Positions 36,232 through 49,560 of a DNA stretch of 63,500 nucleotides are shown here, one piece after another (positions within the stretch are counted from its first letter, which is position 1; every line of letters begins with the position of its first letter). The notes below the pieces were generated by a model that worked only from the letters and a program-made list of their open reading frames with translations, ran no database searches and had not been told where the DNA came from. Both the position numbers and the translations under genes were made by a program. This stretch comes from Cristatella mucedo (lineage: Eukaryota > Bryozoa > Phylactolaemata > Cristatellidae): the NCBI GenBank assembly GCA_009760855.2, contig WPIO01000035.1:536501-600000 (forward strand), in the 5' to 3' direction.

Positions 36232-37179
36232 CATCAATATGCTTTGTATCTCCAGTAATAAGTTATCCTAAGCACTGGTCTTTATCGGAGGTCTTGTGAG
36301 AGTCACCGGTCAGGAATTCGCACTTCAGTACACCACAGCTGACAGAGGTGACCAGAGTCAGTGAGCATTACCATTCGAGGGGGTCTCAGCTTTTGGCAGT
36401 GTGGATGCATTAATTAAGAGTGCTGCTGCCAGCCCCCTCGAGCAAGTGGCCTTCCCCTACACTACTTGCATGGGCAGCCATGTCCCCTTGTGAGTGCAGT
36501 GCTTTTTTCTCAACTGTCCCACCATTTTGCTTGGTGACATGGCTTGTCGGGTTGCCCTCGATTATTCTGAACCAGCTGCTGCCTGTGATGCAATAGTGCC
36601 AAATGTGGTGCCACAAGCAGCAGAAGCTGTTGCTTGCTTAGGGGGTATGGCGGAGACAGGCGAGGATACAACAGGCAGCTGGAGCTTTGCGTCCGGAGAG
36701 CTGCGTGTTAGACCGGAGGGCCTCAATGTTGGCCTATGGTGGCATTGCCGAGGCACCGTGCTCTTCCCATCACTTTTAGTGAGTGTTTCTGATTGTAGGC
36801 CGGAGCTGGGATCAGTTCCACTTGACTCCTCGGGGCCTTTAAATGGGGTTGGGCATCAGGTGTTGCATGCACTTTGCTTCATGGGAGGAGTTGGCCTGTT
36901 TGCTGGCTTCCCCAAGAACCAAAGGGTCAATTGGGGAAGAAAGGTAGGTAGGATAACCAATTAGAACATTGCTTAGCCCAGGCACTTTCGTCAGACCTGG
37001 CCTGGCAGCAGCAGACACTCTGGATCGAGCAAGTCAAGCGCAACAGATGGTAAATGGGAGTGTCGAATTTAGCTCGGCTAGGTAGGGAATTTCTTTTCTG
37101 GTTCTACTCTCTACTGTCTGAAACGATGAGTCTGCCACAATGAAATGAGCCACTCCCCAGGGCAACCTTCCAGCTATGC

Positions 37180-37247
<68 letters not shown>

Positions 37248-37710
37248 GTTGCTATGGCCAGAGCTAGTTTTGTTTTGTTTTGTTTGTGCTGCCCTTCCCC
37301 ATCTATGTGTGTTTCGACAACTAGTTGCCCGGCTTGCAGCCGGCAGCCCACTTGAGATAAGCATGCAGGCTGGCGTACACGCGAATACGGGTCTGCTGCC
37401 GACTGCCTCACATCTAGCAAGACGATCAAGCCGGGTTTTCGCGGTTAGTCTTGTTCTTACCTGTTTCCTACCTGCTCTCAACCTGGTTCTTACCTGCTTC
37501 CTACATGCTTCTGTGCTACTTAGGTCCTACTTTTTGTAAGAGGTTTACATGAATGGTCAATCTTCCTCTAAGCCTTCTTTCCTACTTGCCCTGCCCCCCT
37601 GGTGTTCATGGGAACATTGCTTTTGTTAGGGAGTTAGGAGGAAACAGGCAGTCGAGCTGCACCTCATGGTAAATTTTAACCTTTCACGATTGCTTGTATC
37701 ACCTGCTGCC
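36051..37710. other. No supported gene; CA, GA and GACA microsatellites
   Basis: Contains (CA)n at about 36207-36230 and a compound (GA)n(GACA)n tract at 37181-37247. The frame at 36494-36964 is the longest here, but it overlaps an opposite-strand frame, lacks recognisable domains and has no clear acceptor. Confidence 0.5.
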
Positions 37711-37717
37711 TCACTAT

Positions 37718-37720
37718 CTG

Positions 37721-37753
<33 letters not shown>

Positions 37754-38000
37754 TTGCACTTGATAAAGCGCCCTCAGAGAACTTAATCTCTTTCTAGGCG
37801 CTTTACATTTGCTGCAAAGTGATACGCAATAGAATAGTAAGTAAAATCATGCTTGAAAAACAAACAAAATGAACAATATGGTTAGGGGTGACATGCACAG
37901 GGTCAGCATGCAAATGTGGTTAGTGGCAGCATGATTCTTGTGTGACGTAGATTTCGTCGATGATTTTGCTTGGTGAGTCGTCCACCATACTTTACAAACA
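37718..38000 (-). mobile_element. LINE-B 3' end with (AAT)n
   Basis: An AAT tract (about 37721-37753) precedes 'aaagcgccctcagagaactt', 'aatctctttctaggcgcttt', 'acatttgctgcaaa' and 'cagggtcagcatgcaaatg', the 3' end of LINE-B in - orientation. Confidence 0.82.
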
Positions 38001-38273
38001 ATGAAGAAGGCATGCCTTGACAGCACCTAGGATTGGTCGTTTGCTAAAGTCTTCCCTGAGTTTCGGCTAATAAGTAGAACCACGTTTGGCTGCTAAGTCT
38101 TCGTCAAGTCTTCTCTCAAGTCTCGGACCGCCCCAGTATTGGTGACGTCAACACCGAAGACTCAAGTAGCTAGGAAGCGGTAGGGAGCAAGACTCACCGA
38201 GTAAACCAGGCTTAAAAGGCTAGTAAAGCAGCTTTGGCCGGCCATGTGCTGTGTGAACATGCTGGACATGAAT

Positions 38274-38310
38274 GGCGCCTTGGCTGGCCGAGGCGCCTTG
38301 GCTGGCCGAG
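38274..38310 (+). repeat. Tandem duplication, 18-bp unit
   Basis: 'cgccttggctggccgagg' occurs twice in tandem, followed by a degenerate third start. Confidence 0.85.
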
Positions 38311-38959
38311 GCACCTTGGTTGATAGCTCTGGGTCAAGTCTTACTGATGTGTCTTGGTATAGTGATTGCAACCCGAGGGCTGCAGGTATTTTCTCCATTC
38401 GTCGTGTGGTTTTTCACCCTACCCTCCACGCTGCTCCCTTGCCGAGTCCGTGATACCTTGCTGGATGTGGCATTCAGTAAATTTGATACTCTTAAATCCT
38501 AGAGATGGGACTAACCGTGGAGGCGTGCACCTGTTACGCCTCTGCCAACTAAAATAGCTTGCAAGCCGAGGACAGGAGTCGCAGGTGGCACACCGAAAAC
38601 AGCTTCGCCACCAAGGAAGCCTTCCCAAAGTCTAGGCTTCGTGCACTCTGTCACCGCTGTGTAGGGCTGCTGCTGCGCCTGGCCTGCCGGCCCACCCAGC
38701 AGCAGCTTTGCTCCACGGCAAAAGGCCTAGCCAGGATTAGTCTGAGGAGAAGGGCTAGACCTTGACCTTGTTGGTGCAGTCAATCATTGGGTTGCGCCAG
38801 GGTAAGGGGCCGTCCGGCGGCTTTTTGGTGCCATTGGTTGGCCTCCTTCCCCCCATGGCTGAGCATGGCAGGTAGCATCCCTTGCACTCTGTGCTTCCCA
38901 CTTGCCTGGCTGGCTGCAAACGTAGCCGCAAGGCCACTGCTCGACAGTAGCATTAACAA

Positions 38960-39092
38960 ATATAATTTATTTGTCGATAGCGCCATGAGAGAACTTAATC
39001 TCAATTCAGGCGATTCACATATGCCACAGATCTCGAGCCCATGACCTCGGCCGACCATGGTCGGGGCAAGCACCTTAACCACTGCGCCAAAT
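38960..39092 (-). repeat. SINE-B copy, nearly complete
   Basis: On the - strand: 'tggcgcagtggttaaggtgc' (A box), 'gtcatgggctcgagatc' (B box), 'catatgtgaatcgcctgaat', 'tgagattaagttctctcatg' and an AAAT-containing tail. Confidence 0.88.
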
Positions 39093-39740
39093 TAACCAGG
39101 CCGGCAGACCAGCCCGACAAGATCGGTTCGGCCGAACAGCCTGCCACGCGCCGTCAAATCGCTTTTCACCAAAGGACGCACAGTGCGAGCTCTGCATTGC
39201 ATCCTTGTCGGCACGTACCGGAAGCCTTGCCTGGAAGCCTTGTGTTCTTTCCTGTTTCTCCCACGATAGCCCACCCTCCCCCCCTTGGGCCACATTGGCT
39301 AGCCAGATTTGCAAAGATTGGCTGCATACCTATTTTAATGTAAGCCTGGGCGTTTTACTACTTATTTTTGCTTCGTTTTTTCGGCAATCTATGCCTCTCC
39401 ATGTGTGCTTGATCCTTACCCACCTGCTGTTGACTAATGGCAACGTGTCCCCAGCAGTCGTGTCTTGGGTTCGTGTTTTTGGTCTGCTGCTTCTCTGGCT
39501 ATCGACTGTTTTTTTTTTACAGCACTTCCTTGCATTGGTGTGCCTGTCTTTGTGTGGATTGTCATTAGAAAAGTAAACAAATCTCAAAACAGTAAAACAC
39601 TTACTCTTAGAAGAAATGGCTCTAGAGCCGATCAGCGAGTTGGTCGATTATTGGTTTTAGGCTGTGTGCTATTTCAACTCCAGTGCCTATACAAATTCAC
39701 GGCAGTGCCGTGGTGGCTTGCTTCCGGTTGTGCATATAAG

Positions 39741-39786
<46 letters not shown>

Positions 39787-39812
39787 GTGTGTGTACTTGT
39801 GTGTGTATTTGT
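39741..39812. repeat. (GT)n microsatellite
   Basis: About 20 pure GT units are followed by 'gtacttgtgtgt' repeats. Confidence 0.97.
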
Positions 39813-39949
39813 GTGTGCCTGCCCCCCCATATAATATGGGGCACGCGTGAGTTTGTATGTGTGTTTGCCCGAATGCAGGCACGTGCCCACGATCGCTGCC
39901 TGTGTACAACGGCATGTTCTCGCATCACCAGTGGACTTGGTGCTTAGAT

Positions 39950-41990
39950 TGCAGTGTAACTAGAAACCGATGTCGAGGGCACCGAAGCAGAGTCACGACA
40001 GTAATCTTCTTCTAGTGCATTGAGGTGAGTGTCTTTCAAGGTGATCCTTGTGTCATCCTTGCGTTCTTTACCTGCAGTTCCTGATGTGTTTGATATGCTA
40101 GAGCGGCTGGCTACTCTCTCCAAGCCTGGCATTCTGCTGTGCTCAGTAGAGATCTGATCCTGTCGAGGGCAGCTTTTCCAGTCGAATTGCAGTGAAACTT
40201 TGTAGCCCTCAAAGTGGATCAGGAGGCATGTGGTGCATTTGATTGAGCATCGGTCTACTTCCCTGGCTGTAAGCTAATGTTTCATTGCTCATCCTCTGAT
40301 CTCGAGGCTGCCTAAATGCTTGGTCATTCTGGTTTCATCCACATGCCTCTTATTAGCAGTGTGCTTTGGCTGCCTAGTTAGTCCTAATTTAGTCCGAGTT
40401 TAGTCGCCTAGAGTGGCTTGAGTGAGGTTTTGGTGGGAGTAAGGGTTGCTGACTTGTCTGACAAAGCTGTGAGCAAGTGGCAACGGTTCCTTATGTTATT
40501 TAAGCAGAAAACTTGAACCATCGGACTCCTTGAGCATGCCAATGGCAGCAGGCCAACTGTGGCAATGGTTACATGTTGCCAGTGCAAGCCCGGCGACTAA
40601 TGTAAGTTAGATCGTCAGTACCTTAGCACTGCTTACGTTCAAGAATGAGACACTGCAACTGATTTTTAATGTGATCTTTGTTGCCGTGTAGTAAGGGTTA
40701 TTTTCCAATTGCTAATACCTCAAAAATCTAGAAAATGGTCACTATTCCCCACAAACTTTGCATCTGTGAGCTGGACGATGATACATTTTAATTATTCGTT
40801 TTCCAAAACATGTAATAAATGCAGATCTGGCCAAGACTCTGAGCATCAAATGAAAAATCTGTATTTGCATGTACATTTTATTTATGCGCAATCACACTAG
40901 TAAATGATATTGTAATTAAGCTCAATCGAATTGTCATGCAATTGCAAAACTGCTCAGTATTTGATGTGTTTATCTTTATTTTTATTCATTAGACAAAGTC
41001 ATTGACTTATGGTTTTGTTCAATTGTTGTTCACAATAATAGATCAAAATTGTGAATAGCTTTCATAAAAATACTATTCTGTAATGTGAAAAGTAGTAGTT
41101 TAAATGCATGAGCGTTAAGCTCACAGGTTCAGTTTAAACCCAGCCCCTTGGTCGCCTTGGCAGGTTTGCCAACTGTTCAGCCCAGTGAGTAAGTCAAGCG
41201 TAGTAGTATTGGTATATGTCAGAGATAACAAGAATGGCTAGACAAGGAGGCCTCTGAAAAAGAAGAGACCTGCCACTGAGTCTTGATGTATGGAGGATCT
41301 CTTCTGCAGTCTAGGGCTTGTCTCATAACGAGTTTTTCTTATTTCCTACATGGCGACTGTTAGCTTGGTCATTCTTAAGCAAGTCGAGAGCTTGTTGGTG
41401 TAGCATATTTCGGTCGGTCAACGAGAAAAGTGTTCAGTTTTGCTTGTAAACTTTCGTGCTGTTTATCTGATGGTTGCTCTGTATTTTGAAATGATGCACA
41501 CACTTGTACACACATATATGAATACACACACATGCATACGTACACATACATACATGAATACATACATGCCTACATGCACGCATGCATGCATGCATGCGTA
41601 TGCTTGTACATATGGTTAGTATGACTCTAATATGCATCTTTGAAGTCGTGGGGTAAACTCTGTAGGGACACAGGCATGCTTTCTTTTTGAAACTGAAACA
41701 TTTCTTTGAGATGTCTCATGGTCTCATGGCCCGGCCAAAACTGTTTAGGACTGCACACGCATGAACAGTATGGCTTTTCCGTGCTAGCCCTTTAACTTGC
41801 CAACCATGAGCTTTGGCTATTTTCTTATTGGAATATATCAGACCTGTGGTAAAGGCCACGATTGCTTGCTGGCTTTGAGGCATGCAATCAAGTTTGCTCT
41901 CGTGCGAGCTGCTGGTAGCCAGCTTTGACAGCATCTGGCCGGACGGTGGTCGCTTCTGTAGTGGTCTTCAATAGTTATATGGAGATCGAA
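39950..41990. other. AT-richer stretch, nothing recognised
   Basis: No gene or clear repeat apart from an alternating purine-pyrimidine tract with 'catgcatgcatgcatg' at about 41500-41605. Confidence 0.5.
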
Positions 41991-41999
41991 CCGGCGACG

Positions 42000-42600
42000 T
42001 GGTTCTATGCTCGCACGTGCAGGCCTTAAGTGTGCGTGCTTGCGCAGCAGCAGCAGCAGCAGCAGTAGCAGCAGCAGCAGCAGCTGCTGCCGTCCAGCCG
42101 GCTCACGTAGCTGTGGCAGTCACAGGCTGGTGAGCAGAGCTCGGCTCCCCATCATCGCACGTCGGCCTTCGGCTGTCTGCTGTCACATGAGCCGGGAGAG
42201 TCGGGGTGAGGCTATCGTATTCGTGCTGACAGACAGGCAGGTAGGCAGGGGCTTGTTGAGCACACGGCATATCTCAGCTCTGCTCAGAGCCTAAGCCTTC
42301 CAAGCTGCTTCTGGCTTTGGTGGCCGCCGGCAGTGACTGCCGACTTATCAGACAAGAAGCAGCTGGTGCTGCTACTGCCGTGTAGGAGCCGAGCCACACA
42401 CAAAAAAAAAAGTGGACTCCTCTTAGTATGCTCAGCGGCTGACCGCAAGCGACAAGCTGAGATTGCAGCAATGGTCAGCAACGAAGGGGGTGGGGGTCCG
42501 TGCTCCATCAGCTCTCAGCCTGCTACTTCACCAATAGCATCCAACACCTCGCCTCCTCTATCTTTAATACGACAGCCAGTCTAGCATCCTCGAAGCCGTT
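42000..42600 (+). other. CAG-rich block with open frames, uncertain
   Basis: A CAG/GCA tract (about 42043-42085) and GC-rich surroundings resemble a transcribed exon. Two overlapping frames exist; the second ends in a Ser/Pro-rich 40-residue piece starting MVSNEGGGGPC at 42471. Neither has a convincing exon boundary or a family match. It could be 5' UTR of the + strand gene, or chance. Confidence 0.2.
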
Positions 42601-45004
42601 GCTGGCCAACTTCCTGGCTGACTAACGTGTTGTACCGCCTGCATCAGGAGAAGAGCTGATTATCAGCTCTTTTTTTTTTAGCATGCTAGCACTTGATTGA
42701 GGTGAGTTTCCAGCACAGGATTTGTTGCTTTCTGGCTTGCGTCCAGCCTGTCCACATAGTCATTCAATCGTACAAGGGGCTTGGTGCAGTCGGCTACCGA
42801 GGGTACCGTGCCGTTTTGAGCCACTGGCTCCCCAGCAAGCTTCGGCCTTCAAGGTTCTGCCGCTCACTTTGATTGCTTATCTGAAGTACTCACAGGCCTT
42901 CCCTAGTAGCACGTGCTCTTCAGACGCCGGTGTTGTAGCCGAGTTATTAACTAACTTGTGCACACGGAACCTCTCTACCGACTAAAAGCACGGCAGCCAT
43001 GACTTGATATTTAAGGTGAAACTCAAAACCAACGTTTGGCTCACTGCAAATGCCTCTTCCATGTGAATCGTCCTTCATATGTGTATGTGTGTGCTGTAGT
43101 CGTGCGTGCCATTATCATCTCTTTCCTGTTGCAGTACGTACTCTGTGTTGCCGGGCTGTGCTTACTCCATTTTGGCTTCGATGGATTATGCTGCTGCATT
43201 CGTGCCACCACAAAAAAGCCTTTCACCTCTAGCACCAGACCGAGTCTTAGTGTATAATGTGACGAACGAACTGTAGTGGCTCTCGCACCACTAAAGTCCT
43301 TTGCCGAAAACTCAGCGCTCTCATTGCCGCTTGTCTTTGTCTATTCTCGACAAATACTGGCAAAGCTGACGCCTCCCTGCAGGGCTAGCTAGCCAGTCGA
43401 AGATGCCCCATCGGTTACACGCAGGTATCCCGACAGTAGCAGAACGAGATAGCAACAGTCTTGAGTGCCCACGCTTCAATGCAACAAGTCTGCATCGTCA
43501 AGCATAGACCGGTCTGTCATGGCCGCTGAAGACCCGAGCGTACAGCACCACCTGACCAATTTGCTGGCTCGCCGCCCAACGCACCACTGCCTGTCTGGCT
43601 CGACGCCCAGAGTACAGCTGACTAGCATATCCGATTCGTACAGGTTGCAATTCAGGAAACGCCCAATGATCTCCAGGGCTGTCATAATCTGGCCGATATA
43701 ATATTCAGACGTTTCAGTAGCGCGCGCACCGTTGGCATGCCCTGGCAGGACCGAAGGAGCATCTGCGGCGGTGCGAATGAACAAGCTCGGGCGCACTGCT
43801 GCCGTTGGGACGTGAGCAAATCTGTAAAAATGATGCAGTGGTGGTGCTCCATTTAGCTGCCCCTGTCATGCCTGACTGCCAGTGGAGAGAGAGCGCCTGG
43901 TGCAGCTGACACCGGCCACGTGACATCGATGAGAGGCCTGGCTGCCTCTGTTTCGTACCCCTTCCAGCTGATAGAGGATGTGTGGCTACCTGGTTCCCCA
44001 CGAGGATGACCCTATTGGGCAGGAGGCTCCCTGGGCAGCGCCGAGGGCTGCCCGCCGCCCGCCCCCTATATCAGGCAGTAGGCAGGAGCAGGGGCTGGCT
44101 TGTTATGGACGTGGGCGTGGGCTTTTTGTCGGCCCTCTTCACTTTAAATTAGTGCGGACACTGTTATTGTGCACCATTCGTGCAGTGTCATCACTTGCGG
44201 TTACCATCCTGTCTTTGCAAGTTTCGAATCCCATCACTTGCAAACATACTGATACTGTCAAGCTCTGATGCCGGATAGGGCTGATGAAATTCGATTTCTA
44301 CTGGTAAATAATCTCGCACATCACGGTGTTCTGCAAGGCTACCCATAGCACATAGTCGTAGGCTAACGAAGGACATATTCCTTGCGGCACACGTCTTGGG
44401 TATTCGAGTTTTGTGATAATTGTTTTCGCCTTTGCATTTGAGACTAGTCTATGAGGATGGCCCAGCACTGGCAGACACGCTGTTCGCATGGCTTCCTGCC
44501 ATGGCGGCTCAACGATTGAGAACCGATGTACGGCTTTGCACGCCTTGCAGAAGGAGCTGGTCCACTATGGTGAAGGCCAATGAAGTGTAGCATTAGCTGT
44601 CTCAGTTGATTCTCTTTTCCCAGACGGTGGACAAGTAATTTCCTGTGACCACGCCCAGTGCACTGGTAGCAGCAGTAGTAGCAGCCGGTGGTGGCTGGCC
44701 ATCGGAGTGCCAGGCCTTCACTGCAGCATCAGCTGAGTGGCTGGTAAGTCGAATTATGCATTCAGTCTGTGACCGAGCAGCATTATTAGTTGTCATCTAT
44801 ATTTACTTATGTGACCATGGTATACTATTTTAAACAGCAGCAGGCCGACTCCCGACTTCAGCAGGGCCCGGCTGCTAGCACAAGGAGAAACGCAGCACGA
44901 AAGGAAGCCCACGGCTACGTAATGTACAGCGAATCATGGTTTCAGCACATGTCGTACCTTGGAAGCACGTGTCTGAGCTCTGGCGGTGACCAATTCCTAC
45001 CCCG

Positions 45005-45118
45005 AAAGCCGGCTCTGGCTTGCTCAGGCTTTGAGTGCACTATAGAAAAGTCTCCCCTTCGTAACACCCACAGTCTTTGTGGCTTGGTGGAGTTAAAGAT
45101 GGAGATGCATTACATTAC
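45005..45118 (+). mobile_element. LINE-A 3' end fragment
   Basis: 'caggctttgagtgcactata', 'gtaacacccacagtctttgt' and 'gagttaaagatggagatgca' lead into an ATTAC-type end. The 223-codon frame over this region is not a gene. Confidence 0.8.
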
Positions 45119-46166
45119 CATGTGTTACCAGGGCTCGTACCTAGCTAGACCTGTCGCCACAGAGGGAAGCAGGCTGTGCTGTGAAGCCCAATCGCATTCT
45201 GCTTGTGGGCCCGGTAGGTCTCTAGATAAAGTGTGGTCAGACAAAGAAGGCAGATACGTCTTTCGTCTTGGTGCTTGCACTCACTGTGTGCCTCTGACTC
45301 CGCCCTGGGTTTGCTCCGTGGTCACAATGCTTTGCCACCGCCTGCTGGTTTTAGTCTTTCCCCCCTCACCCGAACTCCTCTGGCCTTACTACTTCAAGCA
45401 AGCCTGTATCTGCGCTCATTGGCTGCTGTCCCATCCGGCGGTGCTGTTGCTTGTAAGTTAAGTAGGTAATTTCGTGCATTGCAATTCTGGCAAGCTTGCC
45501 CTGCTTGTAGCAGCTCTGTTCAAGGGATAACCCAGTCCTTGCTCGCCCTTTTCACTCATATAAATGTGACGGCTTTGCGAAAAGCGCAAATCAGTGCTGG
45601 AGTGTCGCTACGATTTCGCCTGTATGTGATACAGTGCGGCCTTTCGCCACGACAATCGGTGATAGAGTAGAGAGAAGTAGAGCCATGCAGTTTCTATGAG
45701 ATGCTCAGGCAAATACATACAACTCGAGTCCACAATGATCCGCTATACCATACCAGAACACGCTTGTAACAGTACAGCAAGCAGACGCTCGGCTTTTTCA
45801 CTGGCTCGATAGGATAGTTTCCCTGTTCGACGGGTATCATAGGATCAAATGTTACTATTAAAATCTGTACCGACCCTCATTCAATTCTGTTCGATAGAGC
45901 ACGAAGCACGATCTGCACATATTTTCCACAAGTCACTATGTAGTTCTTATATTCTTGGTTCTTCTTGCTTCTGTGGCGCCATCTTGTACTTGTATACTGC
46001 TGTTTACTTTTTAAGCTATGGCAGCCGTGTGGCGGTTCTTGGTCAAGCACTAAATCTGTCACGTGCTGCTGAAGAGATGCCAGTTCAAATTGCGCTTGAA
46101 AGAAGCTAGCGTGCAATTGTTAACATGATCACCCTCTCTGAACACCCAGTGAGTGATAGGGGTGCG

Positions 46167-46169
<3 letters not shown>

Positions 46170-46219
<50 letters not shown>

Positions 46220-46290
46220 GTGTGTGCGTGCGCGCGCGAGTGCGTGCGTGTGGGTATGCGTGCATTTGTGTTTGTGTGTGTGTGCATACC
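46170..46290. repeat. (GT)n microsatellite
   Basis: A pure GT run of about 20 units is followed by GT/GC mixed repeats. Confidence 0.97.
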
Positions 46291-46625
46291 ATGTGAGCTC
46301 GTGCATGTGAGACGGAGGTGGGGAAGAAAGACAGACTCGATGACCCAAGGCACCTATATTTCACAGTGTGTAGGGCCTGTTACCTCTGCACAACTGACGG
46401 GCAGTCGCCAGACTTTAAGCTGAGCAAGTTGCCTACAGTAATCTTAAGGGGATCTCCATCCACACGGGCATGAAACATGCTGCTCCTCCAGTAGAGCTCA
46501 AAAAGCCAATTGCTTTAATTGGTTCTTTGAATTTATCCAGATTGATCTGGAGCCGTGATAGGTGAGTCTTAGGTGAGCCGTAATGGCACACTAGGTAACG
46601 CAGTTGCGTTTAGACTTCCTTAATA

Positions 46626-47060
46626 CCTAGCTGAACTGCCACACCAGGTTCAGCCTCTTCGTGCCCTCGGGTCCTGTGTGGACAATAAATTAGCTGTTCC
46701 ATTGCTCAGCTTAAAGACCGTTGGCGACAGAAGCTTTAGCTCTGCAGGTCCTAGACTGTGGAGCTCGCTGCCACAATTCTTACACAACGGCAACTACTCT
46801 CCTGCTGCCGACTATGGCTCATTCTTTTCAGCGGTCCTGAGCTGCTACTTCCATGCTACTCACCACCTCAACTGCTCTCCTGACTCTGCTATGCTTCCCA
46901 CTTTCTCTTTGTTGCGTGAGACAAAGTCTGTTGGCTACCGAATGCGTACCAAAAGCCGCTTAGGCTGTGAGTGTGCTATGCAGAACTCTCCTGCATAACA
47001 CTCACATAGTCTTTATGCCTTTGTGGAGTTACAGATGGAGATACATTACATTACATTACC
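46626..47060 (+). mobile_element. LINE-A 3' end, uninterrupted
   Basis: The + strand encodes the last part of the LINE-A ORF (DNKLAVPLLSLKTVGDRSF, then SSAGPRLWSSLPQ) and ends in 'gagttacagatggagataca' followed by ATTAC repeats. It carries the unoccupied version of the hAT target site at 46749-46756. Confidence 0.9.
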
Positions 47061-47069
47061 TTGGGACAC

Positions 47070-47222
47070 TGCAGGATTCGAACCCACGACCTCAGGACTG
47101 AGGTCGTGGGCTCGAATCCTATGATGGGAATCCTGTATTGCCACTGCAAGCAGTGGTGATGGCCGTAAAGGCTCTTCTGTGGCTATACAAAAGAGGAGGC
47201 TGTTAAATCAGCTAGTATTTAT
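47070..47222 (+). repeat. SINE-A copy with a second, inverted tRNA-like head
   Basis: A complete SINE-A body (+) is preceded by the reverse complement of a SINE-A head, so two B-box regions face each other: 'ttcgaacccacgacctcag' and 'tgaggtcgtgggctcgaa'. The 3' end is 'gaggctgttaaatcagctag'. It starts just after the ATTAC tail of the LINE-A copy. Confidence 0.85.
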
Positions 47223-47394
47223 CTATTTATTTTTTATTAATCTGCTTCACCACTAGGGTATTTCGACAGCCATGTTATGAATGCCATGAATGCCACTTTT
47301 GACCTAGATGAAGTTCTCTAGAAGCCTTTGAGTCTGCAAGGTTATGCTACCTCTCTTAGCTTATCCTAAAGGCACAACTGTGTTCCTAGTTCCT

Positions 47395-47580
47395 AGTTCC
47401 TAGCTGAACTGCTGCACCAATTTCAGCCTCCCCAAGCCCTCAGGTCCTGTATGGACAATAATTTGGCTGTTCCATTCTTCCGTTTGAAACTGTTGGCAAC
47501 AGATGCTTTTTGCTCTGCAGGATTGTGGAAATCACTTCCGCGATTCTTACGCAACAATTCTGGTGTAAAAGTGGCAGCTA
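47395..47580 (+). mobile_element. LINE-A 3' region fragment
   Basis: It shares 'ctagctgaactg', 'caggtcctg', 'tggacaata' and 'ctgttccatt' with the copy at 46626, then diverges. Preceded by a triple 'ttcctag' repeat. Confidence 0.8.
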
Positions 47581-47879
47581 AATGGCCGTTCCATGCAACG
47601 TTTGTCGCCTGTGTTCACGAAGATATGTTCCCTTGCTGATCCTAGCTCTGGGTCCTTAATGAGTAAATAGTGATTAATCGTATTAAGTAAACTCCGTTTG
47701 AGGACATTCAGCAAGCAGATAGCCGAGCACATCTGTGCCGAATGGCTCAGAGGTTTTGAATGGAACGAACCAAGCAGACGGAGATACCAGCATCCTTATT
47801 AATTGTGGCCTCTCACCATAAATGAGGGTCCGAGGGTCGAAACCCCCGTGGGTCTAAATGCCGGCTTACCTGTCAAGAG

Positions 47880-48055
<176 letters not shown>

Positions 48056-48099
48056 TATAAAAGCCGCTTTGAAATGTGGGCTGCTGCTACCGGTGCATT

Positions 48100-49030
48100 G
48101 TTCCCTAGGTTTTTATTAGCTTGAAGACTGTGAGACTGCGATTAGACTGGTGCCAATCATGCTCGGACATCATGTTCAGTTCAATCATGTTCAGTTAGAA
48201 TCAGCAGACGATCGAATCTCAGGACAGATCTCTACAAATTGTGCAATTGCTGTAATGAAAGCGTTGGGACTGTGCGTTTGCTTTGCTGGGCATTCGTCAA
48301 ATTTTCGATTTGAAGCGCCTTTTTCATTCAGCGGGTAAGGGTTTCCATGCTCCAGCAGGATTTTTGTTCCTAAATGAAACCCGAATAGCAAGCAAGAAAA
48401 AAACCGGGGGGGGGGGAGGGAGGGAGGGAGGAGGCTTCGGAGAGAGGCTAGAGCTAGCATCGTCGTTCTGCCTCACCTTTAACCTGTGGCTCAGAACCTG
48501 CTTCGGCGGAAAAGCCAGCCAACGCTTTGACTGTTCGCTAGCAGCCTGCCTGGGGGAATACTTGGGTTAATGGGTTAATGGATTCTTTCCCCGGAGTCTC
48601 AGCTACGAACCGCCAAGCCGTTGACCTCCGGCGGCATAGCACAACTTATCATGCGTTCGAATTCGGAGTGACTTTTCGGCTACATTGGTGGCCAGTGGCA
48701 CTTCTTAATCTAACGAAAACAGGAGAAGGAAGCGGGTGGAGAAGAAGAATATCTAGGGCGGCCGAACAAGTAGTCGCTGCCGAGTACTGAGGCAAAGTAG
48801 CGGCAGCCGCAAGGCAAGTGCGGAATCAGCCAGCAGCAGGTGCTAAGTAAGCACTGCCGTGCAAGAATTGAGGAGGCGACCTCCCGCAGCCAAAGATCTG
48901 CGTTGCAACAGCATCAGCTCTTCTGAGGGTAGTTAACTGAAAGAAATTTGGCTGCTAATTTGCTGTCATGTGAGGAGGAGGAGGAGGAAGAGAATGATGA
49001 GGCTGAGAGAGCTGCAACAAGAAGTGGACC
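48100..49030. other. No supported gene; poly-G and a GAG tract
   Basis: Contains a G11 run (48406-48416) and a GAG-rich stretch near 48975-49030 that reads Glu-rich in one + frame and ends in a GT. Neither is enough to call an exon. Confidence 0.4.
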
Positions 49031-49519
49031 AGGTGTTAGCAGCTAATTAGCAGTGCACCCCCCCCTCCGAGGGTCAGTTGTAAGGGAGAGCTGTCACTCG
49101 TGTCGGCTCTTCAAACTTGAGCCACTGCAGTTTTCAAGTTGTGTCGACAGGCAGCTTAATCACTTCGATACGAAGAAGACCAATCTGGTGACCGAGCGAT
49201 GCAGATGCTGTGTCTCTGTTTTTGGCAGTTACTGCTGAGACTGAGAGCAGCGAATGTCCAACCTAGGAAGAGCCAGGAAGCTGATGAGGGAGGCCGGGTC
49301 AGCTGGCTCCACGTATCACACCACTGTCGCCGAGTGAGTGAGTGAGTCGCCAAGGTCGGATAGGGCCACAAGGGCAGCAGCTCGTGCATCCTGATCCTGG
49401 TCACGTTCTTCTCCGTCATGAGTCCTGCAGCAGGCGATTCTTGATTACCCCCTGGGAGAGGGGAGGGGATAGTGAAGCCACTAAGGCCTTGCACACAAGT
49501 GATGCTGTTAAGGCTTTTA

Positions 49520-49520
49520 C

Positions 49521-49556
<36 letters not shown>

Positions 49557-49560
49557 GCAA
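49520..49560. repeat. (AAT)n microsatellite
   Basis: About 11 TAA/AAT units follow a degenerate SINE-A-like piece (about 49415-49515). Confidence 0.95.

Noticed and set aside
36494-36964. 156-codon + frame
   Set aside because: No acceptor or donor, no family match, and an overlapping open frame on the other strand.
44790-45461. 223-codon + frame
   Set aside because: It runs through a LINE-A 3' end in an unrelated frame and has no recognisable domain.
48970-49030. Glu-rich exon candidate
   Set aside because: The acceptor lacks a pyrimidine tract, the composition is a GAG repeat and there is no family match.
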